DNA of 7,184 nucleotides from an uncultured Clostridium sp. (lineage in GTDB: Bacteria > Bacillota > Clostridia > TANB77 > CAG-508): NCBI GenBank assembly GCA_958413095.1, contig CATYUF010000070.1:1-7184 (forward strand). The letters run 5' to 3'. Positions 1 to 5,708 of the stretch are shown here, in pieces (within the stretch, counting starts at the first letter, position 1; every line of letters begins with the position of its first letter). Below the pieces are notes generated by a model. That model ran no database searches and was not told the origin of the DNA. It saw only the letters and a list, made by a program, of their open reading frames with translations. The position numbers and the translations under genes are program-made.

Positions 1-539
1 TCTCCTCCAACAGGAATTCCATGTGCTATTCTTGTTACTTTTATTCCTAATGGCTTTATCAATTTAGATAAGTACATTGCAGTTGCCTCACCTTCAACCC
101 TAGGGTTTGTTGCCAAAATTACTTCTTTAACTTTTCCATCCATAAGTCTAGCTAATAATTCTTTTATTTTTATGTCATCTGGGCCTATGCCATTCATTGG
201 AGATATTGACCCGTGTAAAACATGATATACACCTTTAAATTCATGTGTTTTTTCCATAGCTATAATATCTCTAACATCTTCTACTACACAAATCGATGAT
301 TCATCTCTTTTGGTATTGCTACATATTGGGCAAGGGTCTGTATCAGAAATATTATAACATTTACTACAATATTTTAAGTTCTTTTTCGCTGATAATATTG
401 AATTTACAAATTCATTTGTTTCTTCTTCTGAACAGTTTAGCATATAGAATGCAAGTCTTGCTGCTGTTTTATGCCCTATGCTTGGTAGTCTTTCAAAACT
501 TTCTATTAATTTTTCTATTGATGGTGAATATAATGACAT
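1..539 (-). CDS. recR: Recombination mediator protein RecR (3' end off the window)
   Basis: RecR acts in the cytoplasm with RecO (and RecF) to load RecA on gapped DNA during recombinational repair. The reading frame from the ATG at 539 gives 179 residues before the left edge; the family is about 198-200 long, so roughly 20 C-terminal residues are missing. Visible in order: the N-terminal helix-hairpin-helix with LPSIGHKTAARLAF (residues 18-31), a four-cysteine zinc finger (C58, C61, C70, C73), then the TOPRIM domain with VVEDVRDIIAME (85-95) and TNPRVEGEATA (144-154), and the end KVTRIAHGIPVGG (167-179). The start is supported by AAAGGG about seven bases upstream. It follows ybaB by about 31 bases and dnaX before that, the usual dnaX-ybaB-recR operon, so it is probably cotranscribed. 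Nothing is broken; the gene is cut only by the window edge. Confidence 0.97.
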   Translation of the reverse strand, partial: MSLYSPSIEKLIESFERLPSIGHKTAARLAFYMLNCSEEETNEFVNSILSAKKNLKYCSKCYNISDTDPCPICSNTKRDESSICVVEDVRDIIAMEKTHEFKGVYHVLHGSISPMNGIGPDDIKIKELLARLMDGKVKEVILATNPRVEGEATAMYLSKLIKPLGIKVTRIAHGIPVGG

Positions 540-570
540 GATTTTACCCTTTCTAAATAATACTCGAGGA

Positions 571-912
571 CTACATTAATCCTGGAATATTAAATTTTCC
601 TAATTGTGCTGCTTGAGCACTATCAACTTTTCTTAATGCTTCGTTTACACAAGTTAATATTAAATCTTCAAGCATTTCAACATCATCTGGGTCTACTACA
701 TCTTTTTGTATTTTTATTTCTTTTATCACTTTTTCACCTGTTACTTTTACACTTATTGCCCCACCACCTGCTGTTGCATCAAATTCTTTTGTAGCTAATT
801 CTGCTTGTGATTTCTCCATATCTGCTTGCATCTTTTTTGCTTCTTTCATTAAATTGTTTATATTCATTCCTCCGAATCCACCCATTCCTGGGAATCCTCC
901 TCTTTTTGCCAT
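571..912 (-). CDS. ybaB: YbaB/EbfC family nucleoid-associated protein
   Basis: Small DNA-binding protein of the YbaB/EbfC family, which forms tweezer-like homodimers that bind DNA and are thought to help organise the nucleoid; the exact role is still not well defined. The product is 113 residues, normal for Firmicute members. It has the Gly/Met-rich N-terminus (GGFPGMGGFGGMN, residues 5-17), a charged helix NLMKEAKKMQADMEK, then the conserved core TAGGGAISVKVTGEKVIKEI (47-66) and a C-terminal helix with LILTCVNEALRKVDSAQA. The ATG is preceded by AGGAGG eight bases upstream, a strong site. It starts 23 bases after the dnaX stop and ends about 31 bases before recR, so it is the middle gene of the dnaX-ybaB-recR operon. 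No promoter is evident in either gap. Confidence 0.95.
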   Translation of the reverse strand: MAKRGGFPGMGGFGGMNINNLMKEAKKMQADMEKSQAELATKEFDATAGGGAISVKVTGEKVIKEIKIQKDVVDPDDVEMLEDLILTCVNEALRKVDSAQAAQLGKFNIPGLM

Positions 913-935
913 AATAAAATTCCTCCTTAATTTTT

Positions 936-2588
936 CTAAATTATATTAAATGGTATATCTGATTCATTTGCAAAATTTTGTATATTTTCTTCTCTATTAA
1001 ATTGTTCTTTATTTTCTTGTGCATTTGTTATATATTTTACTTGCATTGTTTTTCCTGAAGCCATTGATACCATATTTGTTAATTCTTTTATATTTTCTTG
1101 TTTTTCTAAGATTGTTCTTCCAAAAGAAGTTAACCCTCTTGGAAATTCTATTCCTACTGTCATATCATTTATTTCTGTTGCTTTTGTATTTACTAAATTT
1201 GTATATAACACGATTTTTCCATTTTGTTTTAACTCATTTAATATTTGTGGCCAATATTCTTCTGGTTTATTTGAGCATTTATTTTTTAATGTTTGATTAG
1301 ATTGATTTGCAGTTTGTGTTCTATTAATATTTTTTGGTTTTTTTGGTTGTATATTAGCAGTTACATTTGTTTCAACTTTTGCATAAGCACTTGAATTTGT
1401 ATAAGTATTAGCACTTGGATTTTGTGTAACTTGTCTTTGTACCACATTTCCTGATTTTAAATATTTTTCTATTCTTTCAATTCTTTCTTCTAAAGAACCT
1501 GTATTACTTTCTAATCTATTACACAATTTTATTATTCCAGCTTGAAACATTATTGTTTTTTGTGTTGACCATTTAATGTTATTTTCTAATTCTGATAGTT
1601 CATATACTAAACTTATTAATCTCTCTTTTGAAACATCTTTTGAAAGTTCTTGTATATCTTTAATTTCTTCTTCACTATATAATTCTAATTTATTACAAGC
1701 TTTATATACTAACATATCTTTTATATATTTTACTATTTCCCATAGTAAATTAGTTATATCTTTTCCATCATCTAAAACTTTATTTACATTTTTTAATGCA
1801 TCATCTATATTATATTCAATAATTGCTTTTGTTATATCATGTATAAATGTAATTTTTGGAATTCCTACTAAGTCTTTTATTTTATCTTCGTCTATTTTGT
1901 TTTCTCCATCTTGTATACATCTTTCTAATATTGATAAAGCATCTCTCATTGCACCTTCTGATAAAGTTGCAATAATATTTAAAGCACCTTCTGATATTTC
2001 TATATTACTTTCATTACATACAATTTTTAGTCTCTTTATTATATCTTCATTAGATATTCTTTTAAAATCAAATCTTTGACATCTTGATAAAATTGTCGCT
2101 GGAAGTTTTTGAGGTTCAGTAGTAGCTAAAATAAATTTTACATGTTCAGGTGGTTCTTCTAAGGTCTTTAATAAGGCATTAAAAGCACCTGTTGAAAGCA
2201 TATGCACCTCATCTATTATATATACTCTATATTTAGCTTTTGTTGGTAAAAAGTTAACTTCCTCTCTAATGCTTCTTATGTCTTCAACACTATTATTTGA
2301 TGCAGCATCCATTTCTACTATATCTGTTAATGAACCTGCTCTTGCTCCTTTACAAATTTCACATTCATTGCAAGGTTCTCCATCTTTTGGATTTAGACAA
2401 TTTATAGCTCTTGCTAATATTTTAGCAGCAGAAGTTTTTCCTGTACCTCTTCCACCATTAAATAAATATGCGTGTCCAACTCTATTTGATATTATTTGAT
2501 TTTTTAAAGTTCTCGTTATATGTTCTTGACCTACCATTTCTGAAAAATTTATAGGTCTAAATTTTCTATAAAGAGCTGTGTACCCCAT
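936..2588 (-). CDS. dnaX: DNA polymerase III subunit gamma/tau
   Basis: Clamp-loader ATPase of the replicative polymerase: it loads the sliding clamp and, through its C-terminal tau part, binds the polymerase alpha subunit. From the ATG at 2588 the product is 550 residues, starting MGYTALYRKFRP, the family N-terminus. Visible: Walker A GGRGTGKT (45-52), zinc cysteines C64, C73, C76, C79, Walker B/DEVH (126-129), sensor 1 region ATTEP, and the SRC arginine finger (R169). Residues to about 390 form the clamp-loader domains; about 390-450 is a low-complexity Asn/Gln/Thr/Lys linker; the rest is the Firmicute tau C-terminal domain. The frame stays open upstream to an ATG at 2657, but those 23 residues lie in the SRP RNA and are unlike DnaX. 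AAAGGA (2599-2604) fits the ATG at 2588. An A7 heptamer in the linker may give a short form. ybaB follows by 23 bases. Confidence 0.96.
   Translation of the reverse strand: MGYTALYRKFRPINFSEMVGQEHITRTLKNQIISNRVGHAYLFNGGRGTGKTSAAKILARAINCLNPKDGEPCNECEICKGARAGSLTDIVEMDAASNNSVEDIRSIREEVNFLPTKAKYRVYIIDEVHMLSTGAFNALLKTLEEPPEHVKFILATTEPQKLPATILSRCQRFDFKRISNEDIIKRLKIVCNESNIEISEGALNIIATLSEGAMRDALSILERCIQDGENKIDEDKIKDLVGIPKITFIHDITKAIIEYNIDDALKNVNKVLDDGKDITNLLWEIVKYIKDMLVYKACNKLELYSEEEIKDIQELSKDVSKERLISLVYELSELENNIKWSTQKTIMFQAGIIKLCNRLESNTGSLEERIERIEKYLKSGNVVQRQVTQNPSANTYTNSSAYAKVETNVTANIQPKKPKNINRTQTANQSNQTLKNKCSNKPEEYWPQILNELKQNGKIVLYTNLVNTKATEINDMTVGIEFPRGLTSFGRTILEKQENIKELTNMVSMASGKTMQVKYITNAQENKEQFNREENIQNFANESDIPFNII
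1338..1344 (-). other. In-phase A_AAA_AAA slippery heptamer in dnaX linker
   Basis: On the coding strand the dnaX linker reads CCA AAA AAA CCA AAA AAT at codons 415-420. The first seven A's are in the X_XXY_YYZ phase that permits -1 slippage. After a -1 shift the next codons are ACC AAA AAA TAT TAA, so translation would stop after four residues and give a product of 421 residues. Gamma-form production at a comparable place is known for E. coli dnaX (ribosomal frameshifting at A_AAA_AAG) and for Thermus (transcriptional slippage on an A run). I see no clear upstream Shine-Dalgarno-like stimulator and no strong downstream hairpin, so use of the site is an inference. Confidence 0.4.
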
Positions 2589-2598
2589 CTTTCTCACA

Positions 2599-2604
2599 TC
2601 CTTT
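2599..2604 (-). promoter_or_regulatory. Ribosome binding site deciding the dnaX start
   Basis: AAAGGA on the coding strand lies ten bases before the ATG at 2588, and that ATG opens the conserved MGYTALYRKFRP. The upstream in-frame ATG at 2657 has no such site and lies within the SRP RNA helix. An in-frame GTG three codons before the ATG is too close to this site to be preferred. Confidence 0.6.
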
Positions 2605-2612
2605 ATATACCT

Positions 2613-2638
2613 AAAAAATGGCTGATAATCAATCTCTC
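2613..2638 (-). terminator. Probable SRP RNA terminator in the dnaX leader
   Basis: The 3' arm of the basal SRP RNA helix (down to about 2620) is followed at once by A and then six T's (2618-2613) on the transcribed strand, as in an intrinsic terminator. The dnaX ribosome binding site comes about nine bases later. Termination is expected to be partial if dnaX depends on transcription from upstream. Confidence 0.5.
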
Positions 2639-2746
2639 TATGGAAAGTATTCCACATAAAGATATCTACTTATTGCTGCTTCCTTCCGGACCTGACAAGG
2701 TTCATAGGTCTTTATTGGTCTACTCTCCATACAAAGATTAAATATC
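2624..2746 (-). ncRNA. ffs: Small signal recognition particle RNA (4.5S type)
   Basis: RNA scaffold that binds Ffh and guides nascent membrane and secreted proteins to the FtsY/Sec machinery. The hallmark apical domain is present: AACCTTGTCAGG, then TCC-GGAA-GGA with its GGAA tetraloop, then AGCAGCAATAAG. The flanks fold into one long hairpin: TATGGAGAGTA (from 2731) pairs with TACTTTCCATA (ending 2639), ATAAAGA pairs with TCTTTAT, and an outer helix pairs 2746-2736 with 2634-2624 apart from one mismatch. There is no room for, and no sign of, the Alu domain of the roughly 270-base Bacillus RNA, so this is the small type. The ends given are those of the helix; the transcript probably starts near 2750 and ends at the T run near 2613. 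It lies between the tadA operon and dnaX, a conserved Firmicute position. Confidence 0.93.
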
Positions 2747-2757
2747 ATACCATTTGT

Positions 2758-2786
2758 ATTATATAATGATTTTTGTATTTAATCAA
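2758..2786 (-). promoter_or_regulatory. SRP RNA promoter
   Basis: On the minus strand TTGATT (2786-2781), a 17-base spacer and a perfect TATAAT (2763-2758) make a strong sigma-A type promoter. Transcription would start at about 2751-2750 (GG), at the base of the SRP RNA helix. The -35 hexamer lies only about nine bases after the stop codon of the membrane protein gene. It is also covered by a 7-base inverted repeat with a 5-base spacer (2777-2795). Confidence 0.8.
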
Positions 2787-2794
2787 GTATTAAA

Positions 2795-3556
2795 TTAATT
2801 TTTTTCTCTTTTAAAAATGACATTACTTAAATCTGTAATTTCTGCTACAGTTATTCCATCTTCTACAATATTTCCTTGTGGCATTTCTAAATCAATTGTA
2901 GTTTTGTATTTCTTTCCTTCTTCCATTGTAATTGTTAAATCAAATGTTAATTTCATCTTTAATTTTTCTTGTGTAATTCCTGCTTTTTTTAATAATTGAT
3001 TATGATTTATTTCTTCTTCATTTGACTTGTATTCTGCTATATTGTTGTTTGAACATCTAAATACTATTATTCCACCTTGATTTGATATTTGCATGTTTTT
3101 TATATTAGGCTCAACTGCTCCTGTATATTGAATACTTTCTACAATGTTTTCTTCTTTATTTTTAAAAATTGTATTTTCATTTTGTGCATCTGGTTTATAT
3201 ATTTTTATGTTTCCTATATTTTCATTATTTTGTTTTTCTATTTTAAAATTATCAATTGTAATTTCTTTTATCATTTCTTGTTTTGAATATTTGTCATTTT
3301 TACTTATGTATAAGTATATATCATTTGCCTGATATATGTCAAAAGCCCATCTTGAATCTTGTGTTTCTTTGTCTACTCCTTCTTGTGAACTAATTATTGA
3401 TATCTTAGATAATTCAAATGGCATATTAGTTTCGCCTTCTACATTATATCTTAAAACTATTATTCCCACTGTAAATATAATTATTGCTATTATTAATATG
3501 AGCATACTTAAGTGAAATTCTTTCGTTCTTGTAAATTGCTTTAACTTATTTAACAT
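2795..3556 (-). CDS. Hypothetical single-pass membrane-anchored protein
   Basis: I do not recognise this family and assign no function. From the ATG at 3556 it is 253 residues. A short basic N-terminus (MLNKLKQFTRTKEFH) precedes one hydrophobic segment (about residues 17-36, SMLILIIAIIIFTVGIIVL). The remaining 215 or so residues are polar, rich in Lys, Glu, Asn and Ile, and predicted to lie outside the membrane (N-in/C-out by the positive-inside rule). The tail alternates hydrophobic and polar residues (KLTFDLTITMEEGKKYKTTIDLEM), suggesting beta strands. There is no signal peptidase site, lipobox, LPXTG or catalytic motif. A TTG at 3568 would add four residues, but the GGAGG there is the ribosome binding site of the ATG. 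It follows tadA by 26 bases, so it is probably the second gene of that operon, and ends just before the SRP RNA promoter. Confidence 0.85.
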   Translation of the reverse strand: MLNKLKQFTRTKEFHLSMLILIIAIIIFTVGIIVLRYNVEGETNMPFELSKISIISSQEGVDKETQDSRWAFDIYQANDIYLYISKNDKYSKQEMIKEITIDNFKIEKQNNENIGNIKIYKPDAQNENTIFKNKEENIVESIQYTGAVEPNIKNMQISNQGGIIVFRCSNNNIAEYKSNEEEINHNQLLKKAGITQEKLKMKLTFDLTITMEEGKKYKTTIDLEMPQGNIVEDGITVAEITDLSNVIFKREKN

Positions 3557-3561
3557 TATTT

Positions 3562-3566
3562 CCTCC
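3562..3566 (-). promoter_or_regulatory. Ribosome binding site deciding the membrane protein start
   Basis: GGAGG on the minus strand lies five bases before the ATG at 3556. The longer reading from TTG at 3568 would translate this site itself as Glu-Glu, so the ATG is the better start. Confidence 0.85.
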
Positions 3567-3582
3567 AAATAATTTTTCTAAA

Positions 3583-4059
3583 TTATTTTTCTTCTTTGAT
3601 TTTTTGTTTTTTAATATTTCGCAATTCTTTAAAAAACTTTTTTAGCATTTCTTCACATTGATTTTTTAATATATCTTTTTCTACTTCAACATTATGATTA
3701 AATGTATAATCAGAAAATAAGTTATAAACAGAACCTACTGCTCCTGTTTTTGGATCTTGTGTACCTATGTATAATTTTTTAATTCTGGAATTTATAATTG
3801 CTCCTGCACACATTGAACATGGCTCTAATGTTACATACATTTCACAATCTAATAATCTCCATGAATCTAGTTTTTTACTTGCTTTTTGAATAGCTATTAT
3901 TTCTGCATGTTTTGTTGGATTTTTCTTTGTTTCTTTTAAATTGTGTCCTCTTGCTATTATTTTTCCGTCTTTTACTATTACACATCCTACGGGTACTTCT
4001 AATTTTTCATATGCTTTTTTTGCTTCTTTTAATGCTTCTTTCATGAATTTTTCTTGCAT
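3583..4059 (-). CDS. tadA: tRNA-specific adenosine deaminase TadA
   Basis: Zinc-dependent deaminase converting the wobble adenosine 34 of tRNA-Arg(ACG) to inosine, needed to read CGU, CGC and CGA codons. The product is 158 residues, normal for TadA. The signature is complete: HAE (H51, E53; E53 is the proton shuttle) and PCSMC (P80, C81, C84), with H51, C81 and C84 binding zinc. Also present are VPVGCVIV (22-29), the region GHNLKETKKNPTKHAE, and GTQDPKTGAVGS (99-110), typical of bacterial TadA rather than cytidine deaminases. The C-terminus is a basic helix ending in KKQKIKEEK. The start has AGAGGAA upstream at good spacing. It is probably the first gene of a two-gene operon with the membrane protein 26 bases downstream, and sits 164 bases after tRNA-Arg. 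Confidence 0.96.
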   Translation of the reverse strand: MQEKFMKEALKEAKKAYEKLEVPVGCVIVKDGKIIARGHNLKETKKNPTKHAEIIAIQKASKKLDSWRLLDCEMYVTLEPCSMCAGAIINSRIKKLYIGTQDPKTGAVGSVYNLFSDYTFNHNVEVEKDILKNQCEEMLKKFFKELRNIKKQKIKEEK

Positions 4060-4138
4060 ATTATTCCTCTTTTATTTTTTGTTAAGTTTTTTGTTTTTAA
4101 TATTTTTATTAATCAAATCCTTTATAATTTAATCCATT

Positions 4139-4166
4139 TTTATATTTTATACTTTGCCCCTTGCAA
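4139..4166 (-). promoter_or_regulatory. Possible tadA promoter
   Basis: On the minus strand TTGCAA (4166-4161), a 16-base spacer and TATAAA (4144-4139) lie about 80 bases before the tadA start, in the gap between the tRNA and tadA. The match is fair, but the region is so AT-rich that -10-like hexamers occur by chance. Read-through from the tRNA promoter is the alternative. Confidence 0.4.
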
Positions 4167-4223
4167 AATTTCTCTAAAATATTTGCCAAAAATAGTTTGA
4201 CTAATAATATCTATTATATTCTT

Positions 4224-4299
<76 letters not shown>

Positions 4300-4316
4300 A
4301 TATTTAACTCTAAATA

Positions 4317-4345
4317 AATATACTATTGTTTTTTAAAATTGTCAA
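4317..4345 (-). promoter_or_regulatory. tRNA-Arg promoter
   Basis: On the minus strand a perfect TTGACA (4345-4340), a 17-base spacer and TATATT (4322-4317) form a strong sigma-A type promoter. The start would fall about ten bases upstream of the mature tRNA 5' end at 4299. Confidence 0.8.
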
Positions 4346-4397
4346 CTGAAAAAAATATATCATTTTTTTAATTAGTAAATTTAAAATATTTTCTACT

Positions 4398-4441
4398 AAA
4401 AAATATACGATTTGAAATATAACTTCTATTTCAAATCGCAT
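4398..4441 (-). terminator. Intrinsic terminator of the SpoIIID-like gene
   Basis: A perfect 12-base inverted repeat (CGATTTGAAATA and TATTTCAAATCG) with a 7-base loop continues by four more pairs after one mismatch. On the minus strand it is followed by TATA and then six T's (4403-4398). It starts about 14 bases after the stop codon of the HTH gene and separates that gene from the tRNA promoter. Confidence 0.85.
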
Positions 4442-4453
4442 ATCCAAAATAAA

Positions 4454-4687
4454 TTATCTTTTTCTAGCTTCTATTATCTTTAAAGCTCTTACGGCCAATT
4501 TTTTATTACGATTTATTTGCTCTTGATCTGTACCATAACCATCACGATATAGTTCAACCAAGTCTCGCTTAGCAGTAGTAGCAGAAATTCCATATTCTTC
4601 TCCAGCTGCTTTTATACTTTTTCCTTCTATGATACACTCTGCTATTCCCACCTGCCGATTTTTCCTTTTGATAAAAGATTCATTCAT
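4454..4687 (-). CDS. SpoIIID-like small HTH transcriptional regulator
   Basis: A 77-residue basic protein that is mostly a helix-turn-helix. The segment about residues 14-46 (GIAECIIEGKSIKAAGEEYG, then ISATTAKRDLVEL) lines up with the SpoIIID pattern IGKYIVETKKTVRVIAKEFG followed by VSKSTVHKDLTERL; the recognition helix would be about 35-45. The C-terminal part (about 54-77) is a charged helix ending EARKR. SpoIIID is a mother-cell sporulation regulator of about 90 residues; this one is shorter and diverged, so the role is inferred, and another small DNA-binding family is possible. The start is supported by GGAGGAG five bases upstream. It is monocistronic, with its own promoter and terminator, and divergent from the ttcA-like gene. 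Codon use is a little richer in G-ending codons at the N-terminus (AGG, CGG, CAG, GTG). No ligand domain is present. Confidence 0.72.
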   Translation of the reverse strand: MNESFIKRKNRQVGIAECIIEGKSIKAAGEEYGISATTAKRDLVELYRDGYGTDQEQINRNKKLAVRALKIIEARKR

Positions 4688-4745
4688 TTTTACTCCTCCA
4701 TTCTCACATATAAACTATGCAATTATTGCTTGATTTTATGTTAAT

Positions 4746-4774
4746 ATAATACCAGATTTTTTGTGATTTGTAAA
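4746..4774 (-). promoter_or_regulatory. Promoter of the SpoIIID-like gene
   Basis: On the minus strand TTTACA (4774-4769), a 17-base spacer and TATTAT (4751-4746), with a TG one base before the -10 (extended -10 form). The expected start near 4739 leaves a leader of about 50 bases. This looks like vegetative sigma-A control rather than a sporulation sigma factor. Confidence 0.7.
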
Positions 4775-4798
4775 GCTTATTTTCACTATTGACATAAA

Positions 4799-4807
4799 TG
4801 ATATAAT
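4799..4807 (+). promoter_or_regulatory. Extended -10 promoter of the ttcA-like gene
   Basis: TGATATAAT is an extended -10 element (TG, one base, then perfect TATAAT at 4802-4807). The -35 at correct spacing is weak (TTTCAC, 4781-4786, 15-base spacer). A perfect TTGACA at 4789-4794 is only seven bases from the -10, so it cannot pair with it; it could serve only with a poor -10 at 4811-4816 (TTAAAA). Transcription would start near 4814, with a leader of about 26 bases. Confidence 0.6.
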
Positions 4808-4839
4808 TATTTAAAAATATTTGAAAGGATTTTATTATT

Positions 4840-5574
4840 ATGCAAAGAATTTTAAGTCATATGAGAAAAGCTATTGAAGAATATAAAATGATAGAAGAAG
4901 GAGATAAAATTGCTGTATGTCTTTCTGGAGGAAAAGATTCTATTACCATGCTACATGCTTTTAAGAATTTACAAATATTCTATCCTAAAAAGTTTGCTCT
5001 TATCGCTGTTAGCGTAAATCCTGGGTTTGAATTTTTTGATACTCGTTTTTTAGAAGATATTTGTAATAAAATTGATGTTCCTTTATTTATTGAAAAAAGT
5101 AATGCTAAAGAAATTGTTTTTGATATAAGAAAGGAAAAAAATCCTTGTTCTTTATGTGCAAATCTTCGTAGAGGTGTAATTAATTCTATTGCTAATCGTG
5201 AAGGGTGTAATAAAATTGCATTAGGTCATAATCAAGATGATGTTCTTGAAACTTTTTTACTTAATTTACTTTATGCTGGAAATATTGGAACATTTTCGCC
5301 TGTAAGTTATATGGATAGGTCAAAAGTAACTCTTATAAGACCTTTAGTTTATACTCCTGAAAAGGAAATTAAAAGATATATTAAACGAAATGATATTTCT
5401 GTTATGGCTAAAGTTTGTCCAATGGATGGAACTTCTAAAAGAGAGGATATGAAAAATTTAATTTTTTCTTTGTCAAAAAATATCCCTATGATTAGAGCTA
5501 ATTTGTTTGGGGCTATCCAGAGAAATTTGGAAGATTGGAAAATTAATAGTAACATAAAAAGCAATAATAGATAA
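4840..5574 (+). CDS. ttcA: TtcA-family tRNA 2-thiocytidine synthetase (PP-loop ATPase)
   Basis: Likely ATP-dependent, iron-sulfur enzyme that thiolates cytidine 32 in the anticodon loop of certain tRNAs. The product is 244 residues, shorter than E. coli TtcA (about 311), as is common in Firmicutes. Visible: the PP-loop SGGKDS (29-34) that binds ATP; CSLC (C103, C106) followed by NLRRG, and a third cysteine in KVCPMDG (C193), the C-x2-C plus distal C set that holds the 4Fe-4S cluster in this family; and GHNQDD (129-134). The Ile-Arg-Pro-Leu stretch (IRPLVYTPEKEI) is also typical. GAAAGGA lies ten bases before the ATG. It is a single-gene unit, divergent from the HTH gene and followed by a convergent terminator. 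The tRNA-Arg at 4224-4299 carries C32, a plausible substrate. A related PP-loop specificity cannot be excluded. Confidence 0.82.
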   Translation: MQRILSHMRKAIEEYKMIEEGDKIAVCLSGGKDSITMLHAFKNLQIFYPKKFALIAVSVNPGFEFFDTRFLEDICNKIDVPLFIEKSNAKEIVFDIRKEKNPCSLCANLRRGVINSIANREGCNKIALGHNQDDVLETFLLNLLYAGNIGTFSPVSYMDRSKVTLIRPLVYTPEKEIKRYIKRNDISVMAKVCPMDGTSKREDMKNLIFSLSKNIPMIRANLFGAIQRNLEDWKINSNIKSNNR

Positions 5575-5616
5575 TACATTGATACTCTTAAAATTTATAT
5601 AGCACTATTTTCTAAT

Positions 5617-5662
5617 AAAAACCAAAAGTTATAAAAATTTATTTTAATAACCTTTGGTTTTT
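5617..5662. terminator. Convergent bidirectional terminator
   Basis: Two 16-base arms (5617-5632 and 5647-5662, core AAAAACCAAA / TTTGGTTTTT) flank a 14-base AT loop. Read on the minus strand all 16 positions pair, one as G-U; on the plus strand that position is an A-C mismatch. Each arm ends in five T's in the outgoing direction. It lies between the 3' ends of ttcA and the phosphoglucomutase gene and serves both. The rest of this gap (5575-5708) shows nothing else. Confidence 0.85.
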
Positions 5663-5708
5663 CCAATTCTAATATTAATATATATTTACTGATATTATAT
5701 AAATGAAC

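Noticed and set aside
296..541. Plus-strand open frames rich in Leu, Phe and Ile opposite recR, ybaB, dnaX and the mutase
   Set aside because: They are antisense shadows of Lys/Glu/Asn-rich genes, have no ribosome binding sites and look like no known family.
2604..2632. TTGATT, 17 bases, TATATA on the minus strand as a dnaX promoter
   Set aside because: Transcription would start near 2597, after the AAAGGA ribosome binding site at 2599-2604, so the mRNA would lack it. The -35 also lies within the paired SRP RNA arm.
4060..4223. Short hairpin after the tRNA (TAGT-CAA-ACTA then T5 on the minus strand) as a terminator
   Set aside because: The stem is only four AT-rich pairs, too weak to call. 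This gap otherwise holds only a possible tadA promoter.
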